Assembly (NCBI RefSeq): GCF_004217495.1 | Contig: NZ_SHLC01000001.1 | Location: forward strand, 2,542,001 to 2,606,000 | DNA length: 64,000 nt | Direction: 5' to 3' | DNA from: Microterricola gilva | GTDB lineage: Bacteria; Actinomycetota; Actinomycetes; Actinomycetales; Microbacteriaceae | Shown here: piece after piece, positions 24,875-33,351 of the stretch | Numbering within the stretch: position 1 is the stretch's first letter | Layout: every line of letters begins with the position of its first letter | Translations under genes and position numbers: made by a program | The notes under the pieces: generated by a model | Told to the model about the DNA's origin: nothing | Database searches by the model: none | The model's input: the letters and a program-made list of their open reading frames with translations, nothing else

Positions 24875-24905
24875 GGGGTGCCTTCCTGGTGGTGGGAGCT
24901 GGGGT

Positions 24906-24940
24906 GGTTCCGGATGCCGCAGCGCGCGGCATCCGGAACC
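24906..24940 (-). terminator. Intercistronic hairpin after the SBP gene
   Basis: A perfect 15-bp stem, GGTTCCGGATGCCGC (24906-24920) with its complement at 24926-24940, and a 5-nt loop. It lies between the SBP stop (24957) and the first permease start (24874). Such a hairpin can protect the upstream message or reduce read-through, so that the binding protein is made in excess. No U-tract follows. Confidence 0.75.
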
Positions 24941-24956
24941 AGGGGGTGGATCGGTG

Positions 24957-26591
24957 TTACTTGTTCAGCCAGACGTCGTAGAAGCTCGGACGCCCGACGG
25001 ACTCGAACTCGACGCCCTCGACGTAGTCGGCAGCGCCGTAGACCTGCGGCTCCTCGAACAGCGGGATCACGTAGGCCTGCTCGGCCAGGTAGTCCTGCAC
25101 GGCCGCGTCGGCCTCGAGGCGCTTGGCGGGGTCCGGCTCGCTGGCGACGGCCTCGAGCAGCGCATCGAGCTTGGTGTCGTTGGAGAGCAGCACATTGCGG
25201 TTCTTGGTGTGGAACTGGCTCTTGATCACGTCGAGATCGGCGCGGCCGACCATCGAGTGGTAGAGCGGCGTCTTCAGCGGATCCTTGATGTCCTCGGCGT
25301 AGCTGCCGGCGTCGGCGGCCTTGACGTTGAGCTCGACGCCGATCGTCTTCAGCTGCTGGCTGACCAGCTCGAGCGTCTGCTTGGAGAGCGGCTGCGGCTT
25401 GGCCTCGTACACGTCGAGGGAGAGGCGCGTGCCGTCCTTCTCGCGGATGCCGTCTGCACCCTCGGTCCAGCCGGCCTCGTCGAGCAGCTTTGCCGACTTC
25501 TTCGGGTCGTACGCGAGGTGCTCCGACTCGTCCTTGTAGCCGAGCGCGGTGGAGCTCAGCGAGGAGGTGGCGACCGGGTAGTTCGCGGTGAAGAGCGTGT
25601 CGACGACCTCCTGGGCGTTGACACCGGCGACGAGGGCCTGACGCACCTTGATGTCGCTGAGCAGCGGGTTGGTGAAGCGCAGGCTGAGCGAGTTGTTCAC
25701 GCCGCGGGTCTGCGGCGCGTACAGCTCGAAGCCGGCGGACTCGACCGCTGCCTCGTCGAAGGCCTGCACGTAGCGGATGTAGTCGGCCTGACCGGAGGTG
25801 AGCGATCCGATGCGCACGCTGTCCTCCGGCGTGACGATCAGGTGGATGTCGTCGAGGTAGGCCCGGCCCTGGTGCTCGAGCGACGGCGGCGCCCAGTCGT
25901 AGTCATCACGCGCTGTGAAGGTGAGCTCGGTGCCGAGCTTCTCGTCGCTGATCACGAACGGGCCTGCGCCGATGATCGCCGCCGCGTTGCCGGCGCCGAA
26001 CTTCTCCAGCGGCAGGTCGAGCGTGGCCGGCGAGAGCAGGCCGGAGTTGATCGTCGACGTCGCCTGCAGGAAGCCGGGCGCCGGGGCGGAGAAGCGGAAG
26101 GTCACGGTGGACGCGTCGACGACCTCGCTGCTGGCGTAGTTGTTGATCGCCTCGGAGATGGTGAGGGCGAGTTCCTTGTTGCCGAGGCCGTAGACGTCGA
26201 AGTTCTTCGCAACGGCGGCGGCGTCGACGGGGGTGCCGTCGGAGAAGGTCACGCCGTCACGGAGGGTGAAGGTGTACTCGGTGGCGTCGGCGTTCACCTC
26301 CCACGAGTCGGCGATCCACGGCTCGATCTCGAGCGTCTCGGGGTTCTGGTAGGTCAGGCGCGCCGCGATGTTGTTGACGACGCCGCCGTTGGGGTAGAAA
26401 CCGGCCTGCGGCGGGTAAAGGTTCGTGAAGGCCTGGTGCTCAAGGTAGGTGAGGGTGCCGCCGGCAACGGGCGTTGCGGAGTCGGCGCTGCCGCCTGCCT
26501 CCGGCGCCGCTGTTGTGGCGCACGCGGCCAGCAGGGCTGCGGTCGCGATCGCGGCTGTTGCCGCGGCGAGCGTTCGGGTGGTTCGTGACAT
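24957..26591 (-). CDS. Family 5 substrate-binding lipoprotein (KPN_01854-type)
   Basis: A 544-aa extracellular SBP. The signal peptide ends in the lipobox LLAAC (Cys about 24). The mature part is a cluster C (SBP_bac_5) protein: IAARLTYQNPETLEIEPWIADSWEV, then TFTLRDGVTFSDGTPVDAAAVAKNFD, and GPFVISDEKLGTELTFTARDDYDW. The family binds peptides, nickel or other small organics; the ligand here is unknown. It is the first gene of the operon that ends at 18583. A GAGTTGA/TCAACTC palindrome lies at 26625-26643 just upstream. The partner set matches the KPN_01854 family that co-occurs with luciferase-like monooxygenases. Confidence 0.9.
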   Translation of the reverse strand: MSRTTRTLAAATAAIATAALLAACATTAAPEAGGSADSATPVAGGTLTYLEHQAFTNLYPPQAGFYPNGGVVNNIAARLTYQNPETLEIEPWIADSWEVNADATEYTFTLRDGVTFSDGTPVDAAAVAKNFDVYGLGNKELALTISEAINNYASSEVVDASTVTFRFSAPAPGFLQATSTINSGLLSPATLDLPLEKFGAGNAAAIIGAGPFVISDEKLGTELTFTARDDYDWAPPSLEHQGRAYLDDIHLIVTPEDSVRIGSLTSGQADYIRYVQAFDEAAVESAGFELYAPQTRGVNNSLSLRFTNPLLSDIKVRQALVAGVNAQEVVDTLFTANYPVATSSLSSTALGYKDESEHLAYDPKKSAKLLDEAGWTEGADGIREKDGTRLSLDVYEAKPQPLSKQTLELVSQQLKTIGVELNVKAADAGSYAEDIKDPLKTPLYHSMVGRADLDVIKSQFHTKNRNVLLSNDTKLDALLEAVASEPDPAKRLEADAAVQDYLAEQAYVIPLFEEPQVYGAADYVEGVEFESVGRPSFYDVWLNK

Positions 26592-26624
26592 CCGTGGTGC
26601 CTTTCGCTGTGGGTGCGGGTGGGT

Positions 26625-26643
26625 GAGTTGATGGTGTCAACTC
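26625..26643 (-). promoter_or_regulatory. Operator-like palindrome upstream of the SBP operon
   Basis: GAGTTGA-TGGTG-TCAACTC: two 7-bp arms with a 5-bp spacer, about 34 bp before the SBP start. It is placed where a repressor could block the promoter. No regulator gene in the window can be assigned to it. Confidence 0.4.
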
Positions 26644-26736
26644 CGCACGGCTGAGGGCGATCGAATGTGTCGAAGCGCGTTATACCGCGTCACGCTCCGT
26701 AACTCGGTTGCGCGGTTGGCCGCTGGCGCGTACGCG

Positions 26737-26807
26737 CGCGCCGCGAAGCGGCGCGAAAGGCGGCAGCCGGTCCCCGGGCGATCCCGGGAACCGCGCGCGA
26801 TGCTGGG
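26737..26807 (-). other. Hairpin-bearing leader or repeat element upstream of the SBP operon
   Basis: This is the partner of 2224-2297. An 8-bp hairpin (26737-26744 with 26748-26755), AAAGGCGGCAGCCGG, an extra 10-bp hairpin around CCCGGG (26769-26778 with 26783-26792) and GCGATGCTGG are present in order. It lies about 146 nt upstream of the SBP start. Next to it, at 26858-26935, are a reversed fragment of the window-start repeat and two direct copies of a 29-bp unit (CAGCCGGCGTGAAAGGAGGG and 9 more bases). The 338-bp gap holds no gene. Confidence 0.45.
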
Positions 26808-26929
26808 CGGTTTCGGAGCCGCGGACGCCGCAGCGGCGGCATCCGCTCACACGCTCAGGGCTTCGCTCGTTCCTCACTCAGCCGGCGTGAAAGGAGGGCG
26901 CGCTCAGCCGGCGTGAAAGGAGGGCGCGC

Positions 26930-27586
26930 TCAGGCGGCGTGCGACGGGAGCGGCGGCGCGGCGAGGGCGCGGCTCGTGTGTTGCCCGAGGCCGAGGCGTT
27001 CTGCGCGCTCCAGGTCTGCCCGGGTGTCGACGTCGGCGCGCACGGTCGAGTCGGGGCCGAGCTCGAGCGCCGCGTGACCGGCACGGACGTGCCGCGCGAA
27101 GGAGTCGGCGCCGAAGGCCGGTTCGAGGTGCGCGATCGCGCTCGGGAGCGCGGTGAGCAGTGTCGTGCCAGTGCCGAGATGGTCGGCGACCACCGCACGC
27201 GGGAACGCGCTCGCCGCCGTGAGCGCGCTGCCGAGCTCGGCCGGACGCAGCGCCGGCAGGTCGCCGAGCACCACGGCGAGCGCGCGGCCGTCGTCCTCAG
27301 CCGCGCGGATGCCGAGCCGAATCGATGGATTGAGCCCCTCGACGCTGCCCTGTTGCAGCACGCGCAGCTCCGCGTCGCCCTGGCCGACGAGCGGCGCGAG
27401 CACCTGCTCGAGCTCCGGGTCGTCGGTGACGACGAGCAGCGCGGCGACGCCAGGCGCGCGCGAGGCCGCGACGATCGTGTCAACGGCGATCGCCCGTGCC
27501 AGCTCCGGCGTGACATCGGCGAGGCGGCTCTTCGCGGTGTCGGCACGGCGCACCGGGACGATCAGCGTCCACGACGGTGCGCTCAT
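26930..27586 (-). CDS. cofC: CofC/FbiD-type 2-phospho-L-lactate (or phosphoenolpyruvate) guanylyltransferase
   Basis: A 218-aa nucleotidyltransferase that activates 2-phospholactate (or phosphoenolpyruvate in mycobacteria, where it is called FbiD) with GTP in coenzyme F420 biosynthesis. The opening IVPVRRADTAKSRLADV is the GTP-binding motif of the family, VLGDLPAL holds the metal-binding Asp, and GTGTTLLTALP with EPAFGADSFARHVRAG matches the CofC C-terminal half. The other F420 genes (fbiA/fbiB/fbiC) are not nearby. It overlaps no other gene and is read away from the MFS gene, so the gap 27587-27768 should hold both promoters. Confidence 0.92.
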   Translation of the reverse strand: MSAPSWTLIVPVRRADTAKSRLADVTPELARAIAVDTIVAASRAPGVAALLVVTDDPELEQVLAPLVGQGDAELRVLQQGSVEGLNPSIRLGIRAAEDDGRALAVVLGDLPALRPAELGSALTAASAFPRAVVADHLGTGTTLLTALPSAIAHLEPAFGADSFARHVRAGHAALELGPDSTVRADVDTRADLERAERLGLGQHTSRALAAPPLPSHAA

Positions 27587-27768
27587 CGTCTCTCCTCATG
27601 CTTGTGGCTGCTGCGGCAGCTTGCGCAACAGCCTCTGCTTCAACGCTAGCGGCTCCGCCGCCTCGAAGGGCCATGGCCCGGCATCCGTCTTCCTCCGGGA
27701 ATGCGCGGGCACACCGTGAGCGTTGCACACGTGGGCACCGCAGACAGCGGGCCACATCGAAGGGCTCC

Positions 27769-29316
27769 ATGTCACGCGACACCTCCTCAGCTCCTCCCGG
27801 TGACGCCGAGCGTCCAGACGTGGGTGAGCCAGCTGCAGCGGCGCCAGGAGACCCAGACACGCCCTGGCTGAGCGAGGCGGAGCGCCGCGAGCTGAGCAAG
27901 CGCACGCCGGATTCGGCCATCGTCTTCGCGCTCGCCTTCACCGGGCTCGTCGCCTCGTTCATGATGACGCTGATGACGCCGCTGCTGCCAGAGCTGCCGC
28001 ACCTGCTGAGCGGCACCGGCGGCCCGATCTCCAGCACCGACGCGATGTGGGCCGTGACGGCGACGCTCCTCTCCGCGGCGATCTTCACCCCGATCGGCGG
28101 CAGCCTCGGCGACCTCTACGGCAAACGCCGCATCATCCTGGTGCTCCTGGCGAGCCTCGTGCTCGGATCCGTGATCGCCGCGTTCGCCTCGACGCTGATC
28201 CCGCTCGTGATCGGCCGCGCAATGCAGGGCGCCGGCATCGGCGTCATCCCGCTCGGCATCAGCGTGCTGCGCGATGTGCTGCACCGCGACCGGCTCGGCA
28301 AGGCGGTCGCCCTGGTCAGCGCCACCCTCGGCATCGGTGGCGCCGTCGGCCTGCCGATCTCGGCCCTCATCTCGCAGTACCTCGACTGGCACATGCTGTT
28401 CTGGGTCTCCGGCGCCCTCGGCGCGATCGGCTTCGTGCTGGTCTACACCTTCGTTCCGGTCAGCACGCTGCGCACGGGCGGACGCTTCGACCTGCCAGGC
28501 GCGGTCGGCCTGGCCATCGCGCTCTCCGGCATCCTGTTGGCGGTGACCAAGGGCAACGAGTGGGGCTGGACGAGTCCGCTCACACTCGGGCTCGGCGCCG
28601 CCGGCCTCGTGGTGCTGGCCCTGTGGATGTTCTACGAGCTGCGCACGCCGCATCCGCTGATCGACATCCGGGTCGCCACCCGGCGCACCGTGCTGCTGAC
28701 CAATCTCGCCTCTGTAATGGTCGGCTTCGCCTTCTTCTCCAGCGCCGTCGCGCTGCCGATGCTGCTCGAGACGCCGACGGGCACAGGGGTCGGGATCGGC
28801 CAGAGCATGCTCGTGGCCAGCCTCTGCCTGATGCCGAGCGGCCTGATCATGTGGGCGATGTCCGGTACCGCCGCCCGGCTGACCGCCGCGCGCGGCGCGC
28901 GCATCAGCCTGCTGCTCGGCATCACCATCATCGCCATCGGCTACGGCCTCGCGATCCTGCTGATGACCGAGGTGTGGCACACGGTGCTGGTGGCGACGGC
29001 GATCGGGTTCGGTGTCGGCTTCGCCTATGCGGCGATGCCGACGCTCATCATGGGCGCCGTTCCGGCCACGGAGACGGCCGCGTCCAACGGCCTCAACTCC
29101 GTCATGCGCACCCTCGGCTCCACCGCGGCGAGCGCCGTGATCGGACTCGTGCTCGCCACGAACCTCGTCACCGTCGGCGACCTCACCACGCCGAGCACGC
29201 AGGGCTTCCAGTTGAGCTTCGCGATCTCGGCCGCAGCCGGCCTGATCGGCATCGTGCTGACGCTCTTCATCCCGCGCCGCCAGCCGCACTACGCGACGGC
29301 CGCGCTGCCCGAGTAG
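27769..29316 (+). CDS. MFS transporter, DHA2-type drug/H+ antiporter
   Basis: A 515-aa membrane protein with about 14 hydrophobic helices, as expected for the DHA2 family. The cytoplasmic N-terminus (about 1-48) is acidic and Pro-rich. The loop GSLGDLYGKRRIILV between helices 2 and 3 is the MFS motif A, and RAMQGAGIGVIPLGISVLRD matches motif B. It probably exports drugs or toxic metabolites using the proton gradient; the substrate is unknown. The ATG at 27769 follows GAAGGG; upstream in-frame codons belong to a spurious extension. The aldo/keto reductase starts 17 bp after its stop. Confidence 0.88.
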   Translation: MSRDTSSAPPGDAERPDVGEPAAAAPGDPDTPWLSEAERRELSKRTPDSAIVFALAFTGLVASFMMTLMTPLLPELPHLLSGTGGPISSTDAMWAVTATLLSAAIFTPIGGSLGDLYGKRRIILVLLASLVLGSVIAAFASTLIPLVIGRAMQGAGIGVIPLGISVLRDVLHRDRLGKAVALVSATLGIGGAVGLPISALISQYLDWHMLFWVSGALGAIGFVLVYTFVPVSTLRTGGRFDLPGAVGLAIALSGILLAVTKGNEWGWTSPLTLGLGAAGLVVLALWMFYELRTPHPLIDIRVATRRTVLLTNLASVMVGFAFFSSAVALPMLLETPTGTGVGIGQSMLVASLCLMPSGLIMWAMSGTAARLTAARGARISLLLGITIIAIGYGLAILLMTEVWHTVLVATAIGFGVGFAYAAMPTLIMGAVPATETAASNGLNSVMRTLGSTAASAVIGLVLATNLVTVGDLTTPSTQGFQLSFAISAAAGLIGIVLTLFIPRRQPHYATAALPE

Positions 29317-29333
29317 CTGGCAGAGTTGATGGC

Positions 29334-30173
29334 ATGGATCTGAGCACGACACTCAAGTTGAACGACGGCGCGCGCATTCCGGTGCTCGGCGTCGGAACCT
29401 ACAAGATTCCGGATGCCGACACCCCCGCCGTGATCGGCAGCGCGCTCGACGCCGGCTACCGGCACATCGACACCGCGGCGCTGTACGGCAACGAGCGGGG
29501 CGTCGGCCGCGGCATCCGCGAGGCCCTGAGCGATCAGGCAGGGCTCGATCGCTCCGAGCTGTTCGTCACCACGAAGGTGTGGAACACGGAGCACGGCTTC
29601 GATGAGACGCTGCGGGCTTTCGACGCGAGTCTCGACGCGCTCGGCCTCGACCGGGTCGACCTCTACCTGATCCACTGGCCGGTGCCGGCGCAGAACCGCT
29701 ACGTCGAGACCTGGCGCGCCCTCGTGCGGCTGCGCGAGGAGGGGCGGGCCACGTCGATCGGCGTCTCCAACTTCCACCGGCCCCACCTGGAGCGCATCAT
29801 CGACGACAGTGGCGTCGTGCCGGCCGTCAACCAGATCGAGCTGCAGCCGTGGCTGCAACAGGCCGAGCTGCGCGCCCTGCACGCCGAGCTCGGCATCGTG
29901 ACCGAGGCGTGGTCGCCGCTGGCCAGGGGCCGCGCCATCGGCGATCCCGTGCTCGGCGCCATCGGTGAGCGGCACGGCAAGAGCGCGGCGCAGGTGGTGA
30001 TCCGCTGGCACCTGCAGCTCGGGAATGTTGTCATTCCGAAGTCGCTGAGCGCCGAGCGACTGCGCGCCAACGCCGACGTGTTCGACTTCGAGCTGGATGC
30101 CGCCGAGCTCGCCGTCATCGCCGGGCTCGACGCCGCGGAGCGCTCAGGCAGCAACCCCGACCTCGTCGACTAG
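29334..30173 (+). CDS. Aldo/keto reductase (AKR5-like, 2,5-diketo-D-gluconate reductase type)
   Basis: A 279-aa NADPH-dependent reductase. The catalytic tetrad is visible: Asp in YRHIDTAALYGNE, its Tyr, Lys in VTTKVWN and His in LYLIHWP. The cofactor-binding end has IPKSLSAERLRAN, typical of AKRs that bind the NADPH 2'-phosphate. Substrates of this group include diketogluconate and assorted aldehydes; the true one is unknown. It lies 17 bp after the MFS gene and may be co-transcribed. A second AKR of a different subgroup is read towards it, with a TIR element between them. Confidence 0.9.
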   Translation: MDLSTTLKLNDGARIPVLGVGTYKIPDADTPAVIGSALDAGYRHIDTAALYGNERGVGRGIREALSDQAGLDRSELFVTTKVWNTEHGFDETLRAFDASLDALGLDRVDLYLIHWPVPAQNRYVETWRALVRLREEGRATSIGVSNFHRPHLERIIDDSGVVPAVNQIELQPWLQQAELRALHAELGIVTEAWSPLARGRAIGDPVLGAIGERHGKSAAQVVIRWHLQLGNVVIPKSLSAERLRANADVFDFELDAAELAVIAGLDAAERSGSNPDLVD

Positions 30174-30233
30174 CCCGGCCCCCGCTCCGGCTCGCCGTCT
30201 CCCGCTGCGGCGCCCTGTCTGTCAGAGGCCGCG

Positions 30234-30312
30234 CGTAACTCAGGCAGACCTGCAGAACCGGGGGCTGAATCGCTCGTATCGGGACCGACTCGCGCGTTCT
30301 GCCTGCGTTACG
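30234..30312. repeat. TIR element 2 between convergent genes
   Basis: A 79-bp element bounded by CGTAACTCAGGCAGA (30234-30248) and its inverted copy at 30298-30312, 14 of 15 bases matching. It lies between two convergent aldo/keto reductase genes and resembles the elements at 11131-11209 and 40622-40717. A bidirectional terminator role is possible. Confidence 0.7.
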
Positions 30313-30336
30313 AACAGGATGCGCCTGGAACCGAGA

Positions 30337-31329
30337 TCACCAGCGGGGGTGGATGTCGGCGCGCAGCCGTGCGTCGTAGAGCGCCCGCACGCCGGAGAAG
30401 AACTCATCGCCGAGGGGCGGCAGCGAGCCCGCTGCCGCGTTGGCGACGGCCTGCTGCGGCGAGCGCGCACCCGGGATGACACTGCTGACGCCCGGCTGCT
30501 GCGCGACCCAGGCCAGCGCGACCTCGGCCACCGGAACCCCGGGAGCGGCCGTCTCGGCCAGCGCCGCGAACTCGGCCGCGGCGGCCAGACCCGTCTCCCA
30601 GTCCACACCGGAGAACGTCTCGCCGACGTCGAAGTGGCTGCCGTCGCGGTTGTAGCTGCGGTGGTCGTCCGCCGCGAACCGTGTCGCCGCCGTGTACTTG
30701 CCGCTGAGCAGCCCGGACGCGAGCGGCACCCGGGCGATGATGCCGACGCCGGCATCCGCCGCCGCCCCCAGCACCGCGTCGAGCGGCTTCAACCGGAAGG
30801 CGTTCAGGATGATCTGGATCGTCGCGACGTGCGGGCGGGCGATGGCGGCGAGCGCCTGCTCGCTCGTCTCCACGCTCAGGCCGTATGCCGCCATGACGCC
30901 ATCGGCGACGAGGGTGTCGAGCGCGTCGTAGACCTCGTCGCTCGTGACGACGTCGGACGGCGGGCAGTGCAGCTGCACCAGGTCGAGGGTGTCGACGCCG
31001 AGGTTCTTACGCGAGCGGTCCGTCCACTCGCGGAAGTTCGCGAGCACGTAGTTCTCGCGCAGCTGCTCGGCCCTGCGGCCCATCTTCGTGGCGACCGTGA
31101 TGTCGTGGCCGGGCCGCTCCCGCAGGAAGGCACCGATCACGCTCTCGCTGCGGCCGTCGCCGTAGACGTCGGCCGTGTCGAAGAAGGTGACACCGGCGTC
31201 GACGGATGCCGCGAGCACCGCCGTCGCGTCCTCGACGCTCACGTCTCCCCAGTCGGCGCCCAACTGCCAGGTTCCGAGGCCGATCACTGACACAGTCCGG
31301 CCCGTACGGCCAAGCGTTCGTTGCTCCAT
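30337..31329 (-). CDS. Aldo/keto reductase (MgrA/YajO-like group)
   Basis: A 330-aa AKR. The tetrad is present as Asp-Tyr in FFDTADVYGDGRSE and Lys in VATKMG, but the catalytic His is in LDLVQLHCPP, the usual form of this subgroup. The opening QRTLGRTGRTVSVIGLGTWQLG and the closing AWVAQQPGVSSVIPGARSPQQ are typical. It reduces aldehydes or ketones with NADPH; the substrate is unknown. It is convergent with the other AKR. No obvious operon partner: the hydrolase stop at 31339 lies only 9 bp from its start, on the same strand, so the two may be co-transcribed. Confidence 0.9.
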   Translation of the reverse strand: MEQRTLGRTGRTVSVIGLGTWQLGADWGDVSVEDATAVLAASVDAGVTFFDTADVYGDGRSESVIGAFLRERPGHDITVATKMGRRAEQLRENYVLANFREWTDRSRKNLGVDTLDLVQLHCPPSDVVTSDEVYDALDTLVADGVMAAYGLSVETSEQALAAIARPHVATIQIILNAFRLKPLDAVLGAAADAGVGIIARVPLASGLLSGKYTAATRFAADDHRSYNRDGSHFDVGETFSGVDWETGLAAAAEFAALAETAAPGVPVAEVALAWVAQQPGVSSVIPGARSPQQAVANAAAGSLPPLGDEFFSGVRALYDARLRADIHPRW

Positions 31330-31338
31330 GCCCCCAGC

Positions 31339-32217
31339 CTAGGGCGGCGGCGGCGGGGCATCGAGGACGGCGTCGTCGAGCGCCAGCTCAACCGCCGGCA
31401 CATCGGCCGCGAGCACCTCGGCGACGACGCGCGCCAGCCGGCGCCGGATCACGTGCGCGTTCACCTCGACCCTGTGCATGGTGACGCCCCGCATTCTCGC
31501 GACGATGTCGAGGCCGCCGCGCGGGATGAACTGGTCCAGCGCGCCGTAGACGACGTCGATCGGCGCGTTCACCCTGGTGAGGTCTGAGATGACCGTCTGG
31601 TTCTCGATGCAGTTCTGCATCGACTTCACGAACGGCGTCCAGCGCACCTCGTCGAGCTCGAACACGCCCTTGATGGGCAGCAGGCGCGCGATGATGCGCG
31701 CGTTCGCCAGCGTGAACTCCTTGTTGGTGCGCAGGTAGTCATATGCGCGCAGGTACAGGTCGTGCTCGAGTCGCGCCCGTTTGTCGCCGAGGCTGCTCGG
31801 CGAGAGGTACACCGGTGGCGAGACGAGCACGAGGTGCTCGACCAGCTGCGGGTGCTCCGCGGCGAAGCGGGCGCTGATCAGCGCGCCGAGCGAGTGCCCG
31901 ACGATGATGAGCGGACCGCGCAGGCGGTTCGCCTTGATCGTGGCGTGCAGCGCAGCCACGTGCTCGTCGAGTGTGTACTCGGCCGTCTCCGGTGCCGGCG
32001 ATCGCCCGAATCCGAGGATGTCGATGGACACGCAGCGGAAGTGCTGCTCCAACAGGGGCACGAGGTGGTGGAAGGTGACGGATGACGAGGCGATGCCGTG
32101 CACGAGCACGACGGTCGGGCCGCTGCCGACATCCGAGGCGACATGCAGGACGGGCACCCGCGGGCGCGGGCGCACCAGCCGTTTCAGGCGTTCACCGAGC
32201 GTCGACGTCCATGACAT
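31339..32217 (-). CDS. Alpha/beta hydrolase
   Basis: A 292-aa alpha/beta hydrolase. The oxyanion motif HGIASSS is near residue 40, the nucleophile is Ser in VGHSLGA, the acid is the Asp of YGALDQFIP, and His is probably in the region MHRVEVNAHVIRRR (a normal GH motif is not clear, so the triad His is uncertain). No signal peptide or lipobox; likely cytoplasmic. The Pro-rich C-terminal tail (DAPPPPP) is unusual. It may act on esters, lactones or haloalkanes. It lies directly upstream of the AKR gene with a 9-bp gap. Confidence 0.85.
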   Translation of the reverse strand: MSWTSTLGERLKRLVRPRPRVPVLHVASDVGSGPTVVLVHGIASSSVTFHHLVPLLEQHFRCVSIDILGFGRSPAPETAEYTLDEHVAALHATIKANRLRGPLIIVGHSLGALISARFAAEHPQLVEHLVLVSPPVYLSPSSLGDKRARLEHDLYLRAYDYLRTNKEFTLANARIIARLLPIKGVFELDEVRWTPFVKSMQNCIENQTVISDLTRVNAPIDVVYGALDQFIPRGGLDIVARMRGVTMHRVEVNAHVIRRRLARVVAEVLAADVPAVELALDDAVLDAPPPPP

Positions 32218-32353
32218 GACCCCATTATGGATGGCCCGTCTGACCGATCCGTTATCGCGTCGAGACCAAGCCGTGATCGAGCTGGTATCCGAACGTGATC
32301 AGACTGGTAGATCCGCGCCAGTTTGGGCGAAAACGCTGACGTAGGGTTGTGCC

Positions 32354-33304
32354 ATGAAGCGCGCATTCACCGTTCCGGCCCTCGTTCTCGCGGCCCTGCT
32401 GCTCGCCGGTTGCTCCTCGGGAATGACGACGGGATCGGACTCCGGCGGCTCCATCTCCGATGGATCGGTCGGCGAGATCGCGCCGATGCAGGACGGAACC
32501 GTGCAGAACGGCGCCGTCGACGCGGGCGGCTTCGTGCCAGGCGCGGTCACCGATCGTGCTGTGATCACCACTGGCACGGTCTCGCTGACGGCGACAGACC
32601 CGATCGGTGCAGCGGATGACGCGATCAAGCTCGTCGCCGGGGCCGGCGGACGCATCGACAACCGCAGCGAGCAGCCGGCCACCGAGACCCAACCGGCTCA
32701 TGCCACCCTCGTCATCCGGGTTCCGGCCGAGCAGCTGGACACGGTGCTCGACAAGATCAAGCACCTCGGCGTCGTCAACACCGTCTCGTTAAACGCCTCC
32801 GATGTGACCCAGCAGAAGCAGGACGTCGAGGCGCGCATCGCCGCGCTGCAGACCTCCGTCGACCGCCTCCTCGTGCTCATGGCGTCTGCGGCGAACACGG
32901 CCGATCTGATCGCGATCGAATCGGCCCTCTCGAGCAGACAGGCCGAGCTGGACTCGCTCACCGCCCAGCGCGACTACCTCGACGACCAGATCGACTACTC
33001 CACAATCTCCGTCGACTTCGTGTCGGAGGGGATCGTCGCACAGGGCGACCCTGACAACTTCTGGGACGGCCTGCTCGCCGGGTGGAACAGCCTGCTCGCC
33101 TTCCTCGGCGGCTTCATCGTCGTGCTCGGTGTGCTGCTGCCCTGGCTGCTGCTGCTCGCCGTGATCGCCGCGGTCGTCCTCGCGGTCGTCGCCGCCGCAC
33201 GCCGAGCCTCCCGGCGCCGTGCCGCGGAGCGCGACGCGGCGCTGCTGGCGGGGCCCGTGGCCGATCCCACCGCCGCCGCCGAGACCGAGGACGTCCAGCA
33301 GTAG
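32354..33304 (+). CDS. DUF4349 lipoprotein
   Basis: A 316-aa envelope protein with a signal peptide ending in lipobox LLAGC (Cys about 21). The Gly/Ser-rich segment after it is followed by the DUF4349 domain (about 70-225), with the typical VIRVPAEQLDTVLDKI and a long coiled-coil segment (VTQQKQDVEARIAALQ through SALSSRQAELDSL). A C-terminal transmembrane helix (about 245-280) and a basic tail complete it. The protein thus has two membrane anchors. Its role is unknown; the domain may sense or bind envelope components. Confidence 0.88.
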   Translation: MKRAFTVPALVLAALLLAGCSSGMTTGSDSGGSISDGSVGEIAPMQDGTVQNGAVDAGGFVPGAVTDRAVITTGTVSLTATDPIGAADDAIKLVAGAGGRIDNRSEQPATETQPAHATLVIRVPAEQLDTVLDKIKHLGVVNTVSLNASDVTQQKQDVEARIAALQTSVDRLLVLMASAANTADLIAIESALSSRQAELDSLTAQRDYLDDQIDYSTISVDFVSEGIVAQGDPDNFWDGLLAGWNSLLAFLGGFIVVLGVLLPWLLLLAVIAAVVLAVVAAARRASRRRAAERDAALLAGPVADPTAAAETEDVQQ

Positions 33305-33312
33305 CGCCCGGA

Positions 33313-33336
33313 CGGATGCCGCGACCACGGCATCCG
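33313..33336 (+). terminator. Hairpin between the DUF4349 and acyl-CoA dehydrogenase genes
   Basis: A 9-bp stem, CGGATGCCG (33313-33321) with CGGCATCCG (33328-33336), and a 6-nt loop. The stem is made of the octamer GGATGCCG, which is very frequent in this genome. It may terminate the upstream gene, though no U-tract follows. Confidence 0.5.
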
Positions 33337-33351
33337 GCCTAGGCTGAGTCC

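Noticed and set aside
22875-24932. 685-aa frame suggesting a fused permease
   Set aside because: The upstream part is antisense-like Arg-rich sequence in another frame of dppB; the true start is at 23891, with ATGA overlap.
28047-30173. 708-aa frame that spans MFS and AKR
   Set aside because: The front part is out of frame with the MFS gene; the AKR starts at 29334.
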